Positions 61,718 to 64,000 of a stretch of 64,000 nt of DNA are shown here, in pieces. The stretch comes from Bradyrhizobium campsiandrae (lineage in GTDB: Bacteria > Pseudomonadota > Alphaproteobacteria > Rhizobiales > Xanthobacteraceae), in NCBI RefSeq assembly GCF_014529705.1, contig NZ_JAANIH010000008.1, positions 62,001 to 126,000 of the forward strand, in the 5' to 3' direction. Every line of letters starts with the position of its first letter. The stretch's first letter is position 1. The position numbers and the translations under genes are program-made. The notes under the pieces were generated by a model. That model was not told the origin of the DNA, did no database searches, and was given only the letters and a program-made list of their open reading frames with translations.

Positions 61718-62617
61718 ATGGCCCGTACCGCTGCTTTGCCGGTCCTCAATGGAGAATCCGGCCTTTCTCGCTACCTCGCCGAGATCCGCAAGTTCCCGAT
61801 GCTGGAACCCCAGCAGGAATACATGCTCGCCAAGCGTTGGCGCGAGCATGACGATCGCGACGCGGCACATCAACTCGTCACCAGCCATCTCCGGCTCGTC
61901 GCCAAGATTGCCATGGGCTATCGCGGCTACGGCTTGCCGATCTCCGAGGTCGTCTCGGAAGGCAATGTCGGCCTGATGCAGGCGGTGAAGCGTTTCGAGC
62001 CCGAGAAGGGCTTCCGTCTCGCCACATACGCGATGTGGTGGATCAAGGCGTCGATTCAAGAGTACATCCTGCGTTCCTGGTCGCTCGTGAAGATGGGCAC
62101 CACCGCGAACCAAAAGAAGCTGTTCTTCAACCTGCGCAAGGCGAAGAGCAAGATCAACGCGCTGGACGAAGGCGATCTCCGCCCCGACCAGGTCGCGACC
62201 ATTGCCAAGCGCCTCGGCGTGACGGACCAGGACGTGATCGACATGAACCGCCGACTCGGTGGCGATGCGTCGCTCAACGCTCCGATCCGCGACGACGGCG
62301 AAGCCGGCGAATGGCAGGACTGGCTGGTCGACAACACGCCCAACCAGGAAGCCATGATGGCGGAGCACGAGGAGTACGATCACCGCCGTGATGCGCTGAA
62401 CGGCGCCATGGGCGTGCTCAACCCGCGTGAACGTCGCATCTTCGAGGCCCGCCGCCTCGCCGATGAGCCGATGACGCTGGAAGACCTTGCCGCCGAGTTC
62501 GGCGTGTCGCGCGAACGCGTCCGCCAGATCGAGGTTCGCGCCTTCGAGAAGGTGCAGTCCGCGGTCAAGGGCACGATCGCAAGGCAGGAACAGGCTGCGC
62601 TGGAAGCCGCGCACTAA
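61718..62617 (+). CDS. rpoH: Heat-shock sigma factor RpoH (sigma-32)
   Basis: A 298-aa sigma-70-family factor for heat-shock genes. The order is LVTSHLRLVAKIAMGYRGYG and EVVSEGNVGLMQAVKRFEPE (region 2), ATYAMWWIKASIQEYILRSW (region 2.4, including the RpoH-typical stretch), then QKKLFFNLRK, the RpoH box, and region 4 with VSRERVRQIEVRAFEKVQ. ATG 61718 has GGAGGG 8 bases upstream. Bradyrhizobia usually have several rpoH copies; which one this is cannot be told. TATATT at 61597-61602 may be a -10 element. Confidence 0.95.
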   Translation: MARTAALPVLNGESGLSRYLAEIRKFPMLEPQQEYMLAKRWREHDDRDAAHQLVTSHLRLVAKIAMGYRGYGLPISEVVSEGNVGLMQAVKRFEPEKGFRLATYAMWWIKASIQEYILRSWSLVKMGTTANQKKLFFNLRKAKSKINALDEGDLRPDQVATIAKRLGVTDQDVIDMNRRLGGDASLNAPIRDDGEAGEWQDWLVDNTPNQEAMMAEHEEYDHRRDALNGAMGVLNPRERRIFEARRLADEPMTLEDLAAEFGVSRERVRQIEVRAFEKVQSAVKGTIARQEQAALEAAH

Positions 62618-62660
62618 GCGCGGCTTTTCGCGCCAGACATTGGCGGATCGAAACAAGACG

Positions 62661-62688
62661 AAAAGCCGGCGGCAACGCCGGCTTTTTT
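62661..62688 (+). terminator. Rho-independent terminator of rpoH
   Basis: AAAAGCCGGC-GGCAAC-GCCGGCTTTTTTG: a 10-base stem (AAAAGCCGGC with its complement) and a T-run, 44 bases after the rpoH stop codon. Confidence 0.93.
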
Positions 62689-63057
62689 GTTGTGTGAGCT
62701 ACCGCATGTTCGCGCGATGTGCCGGCGGGACATCTTGAACGGATCCCGCCCGAATTGCCCGAGCAGCCGGGATTGATCCGGCGCTGCCCGGCTGAATAGC
62801 GCAGCCGGTCCAGCGCTCCAATCAATCGCGCTTGTCGCGAGACGGTCGCTGGTGTATGTGCTGCCGCCCGGCGCGACGTGGCGCCCTTGGTTCAGCGCTT
62901 TCGAGGGAGGCGGCATGATTACAGATCGATGCGTTCTGACCGCCGCCGTTGCTGACTGGCCACCGGTCACGAGCTGAACGCCGCTTAGCGGCTGCTCTTC
63001 ATTCATTCCATCTGACTATGAGGGGCGTGACGCAACACGGCGTCGCGCCGTGTCGTC
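62689..63057. other. Intergenic region after rpoH, 369 bases
   Basis: No gene, RNA or clear repeat is supported. Several short frames exist on both strands, but none has a family match or good start. Confidence 0.45.
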
Positions 63058-63450
63058 ATGTATTTGCGGTTCGTTACACCGCTCGTCCACCCGTACAGCC
63101 GCGTGGAGAGCGGCTTCTTTCGCGCGTCCTGGTACGTCCAGCGCAACGATTGTCCGGACTGGATCCGGCAGGAGCTCGCGGACCAGTTCGACTGGTTCGG
63201 GGAGCATCTGCCGCTTCCCGGCCGCATCGCGCGGCACTTCAAGCGGCGCGATACGATCTGGGGAATCTGCTGGTTCGATCCTGCGGCACGCGAGGCTGTC
63301 AGCCGCGCACGCTACTGCGCCTGGTTGCTCGAAGAGGGAGGTCTGCCGGTGCGCACCATCACCACCTCGCGCCAGCGCGAAGTGATCTGGCGCGACGCGC
63401 ACCAGATCGTCACGAAGCCCTGCGCCGACCTTCCCAAGGCATTCCCGTGA
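63058..63450 (+). CDS. Conserved hypothetical protein, 130 aa
   Basis: A soluble, Trp-, Arg- and His-rich protein (MYLRFVTPLVHPYSRVESGF, then RNDCPDWIRQELADQFDWF). Its C-terminal half has RYCAWLLEEGGLPVRTITT. No known motif was recognised. ATG 63058 follows a weak ribosome site. It converges with the amidase gene (30-base gap). Confidence 0.55.
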   Translation: MYLRFVTPLVHPYSRVESGFFRASWYVQRNDCPDWIRQELADQFDWFGEHLPLPGRIARHFKRRDTIWGICWFDPAAREAVSRARYCAWLLEEGGLPVRTITTSRQREVIWRDAHQIVTKPCADLPKAFP

Positions 63451-63480
63451 CCTTGGGAAGGCTCGCTGCGCAGGGGGACC

Positions 63481-64000
63481 CTATTCGCCCCATGCCCGCG
63501 CCAGCGTCGCGAGCCAACAGCCTTCGCAATAGCGCGCATCCTTGAAGTCGATCCAGTTGTGGGCATAGACGTGATCGAGCGGGATGCCGTAGCGCGCGCG
63601 CAGGACTTGGACCAGGATCTTCCAGGCCGCGACTTGCGCTTCGGTCGAACCGATCGTGACATCGGGATAGTTGCCGGCGAACTCGACGCCGATTGAATTG
63701 TCGCGCACAACCTGATGATAGGTCACGCTGTTGTCGACGTATTTGTTGTCATTGCGGTTGGCGCCGTCGGTATGGGTCGGCACGAGATTGTCCGCGACCG
63801 ACCAATAGACCGTGCCGTCGGTCTCGACCCAGACCATCACGCCGCGCCGGGTTGGATTCCTGGACTGCTCCTGCGCACCGCCGCGCGCTGAGCCGGATGG
63901 ACCCTCGGTCTGGTGCACGATGATGTTGCGCCAGGGGTGGGCATCGGCGACATCGCCCCACGGCGCCAGCCAGACGATCTTCAGCCCCGGAATGTCAGGC
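63481..64000 (-). CDS. N-acetylmuramoyl-L-alanine amidase (Amidase_2), 5' end outside the window
   Basis: The frame is open to the right edge, so only the last 173 residues are seen. The zinc ligands are expected at the His of NIIVHQTEG, the His of YAHNWIDFKDA, and the Cys of RYCEGCW. FAGNYPDVTIG and the central NSIGVEFAGN are characteristic of the peptidoglycan-recognition/amidase-2 fold. It cleaves the bond between N-acetylmuramic acid and the stem peptide. The presence of a signal peptide cannot be judged. Confidence 0.8.
   Translation of the reverse strand, partial: PDIPGLKIVWLAPWGDVADAHPWRNIIVHQTEGPSGSARGGAQEQSRNPTRRGVMVWVETDGTVYWSVADNLVPTHTDGANRNDNKYVDNSVTYHQVVRDNSIGVEFAGNYPDVTIGSTEAQVAAWKILVQVLRARYGIPLDHVYAHNWIDFKDARYCEGCWLATLARAWGE

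Overview
The window is GC-rich chromosomal DNA from an alphaproteobacterium. The best guess is Bradyrhizobium or a close Nitrobacteraceae relative. The guess rests on the alphaproteobacterial RpoH, the flagellar gene order, the GntR/ABC and COG0523 gene types and the general codon use; no rRNA or species marker is present. No transposase, integrase, prophage or CRISPR array was seen.

Layout: (1) 1-5.1 kb, the start of a GntR regulator, divergent from a polyamine-type ABC transporter operon that ends in a PuuE-like deacetylase. (2) 5.2-9.8 kb, a TetR/tautomerase divergon with two matching operators, a GFA-family protein, and a COG0523 GTPase paired with an amidohydrolase. (3) 10.1-14.9 kb, a four-gene plus-strand cluster of uncommon proteins: nucleoside-phosphorylase-like, propeller-like, GMC oxidoreductase and an unknown. 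(4) 15.0-25.0 kb, a minus-strand flagellar filament/hook block (fliC, fliD, fliS, flgD, flgE, flgN-like, flgK, flgL) with an ECF sigma factor upstream of fliC. (5) 25.5-29.8 kb, a three-gene operon (HAD hydrolase, glycosyltransferase-like, degenerate formyltransferase-like) that may modify flagellin or a surface glycan. (6) 30.0-40.5 kb, a solitary BamA paralogue, a small secreted protein, and an operon encoding a NodT/TolC-type, MacA and MacB efflux system with its own two-component regulator.

(7) 40.6-58.2 kb is the most unusual part and looks lower in GC than its surroundings by eye. It carries two very large LodA/GoxA-type quinoproteins (about 1,290 and 1,260 aa). Each keeps the Cys and Trp expected to form the cysteine tryptophylquinone cofactor. 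Each is fused to what reads as a complete heme-oxygenase-like diiron oxidase domain, followed by two heme-less cytochrome-c-like repeats. Each has its own LodB-like flavoprotein. Nearby are a VOC protein, an S10 serine carboxypeptidase, a ThDP enzyme that has lost three decarboxylase catalytic residues, a divergent LysR regulator and an S53 peptidase. I read this as a candidate peptide/amino-acid oxidation system or an oxidative tailoring pathway. A decayed second copy of the lysR leader lies on the far side of the S53 gene.

(8) 58.5-64 kb returns to housekeeping: a LuxR-type regulator, tRNA-Glu(CTC), an RluA-family pseudouridine synthase, rpoH with a clear terminator, and the end of a peptidoglycan amidase gene cut by the window edge.
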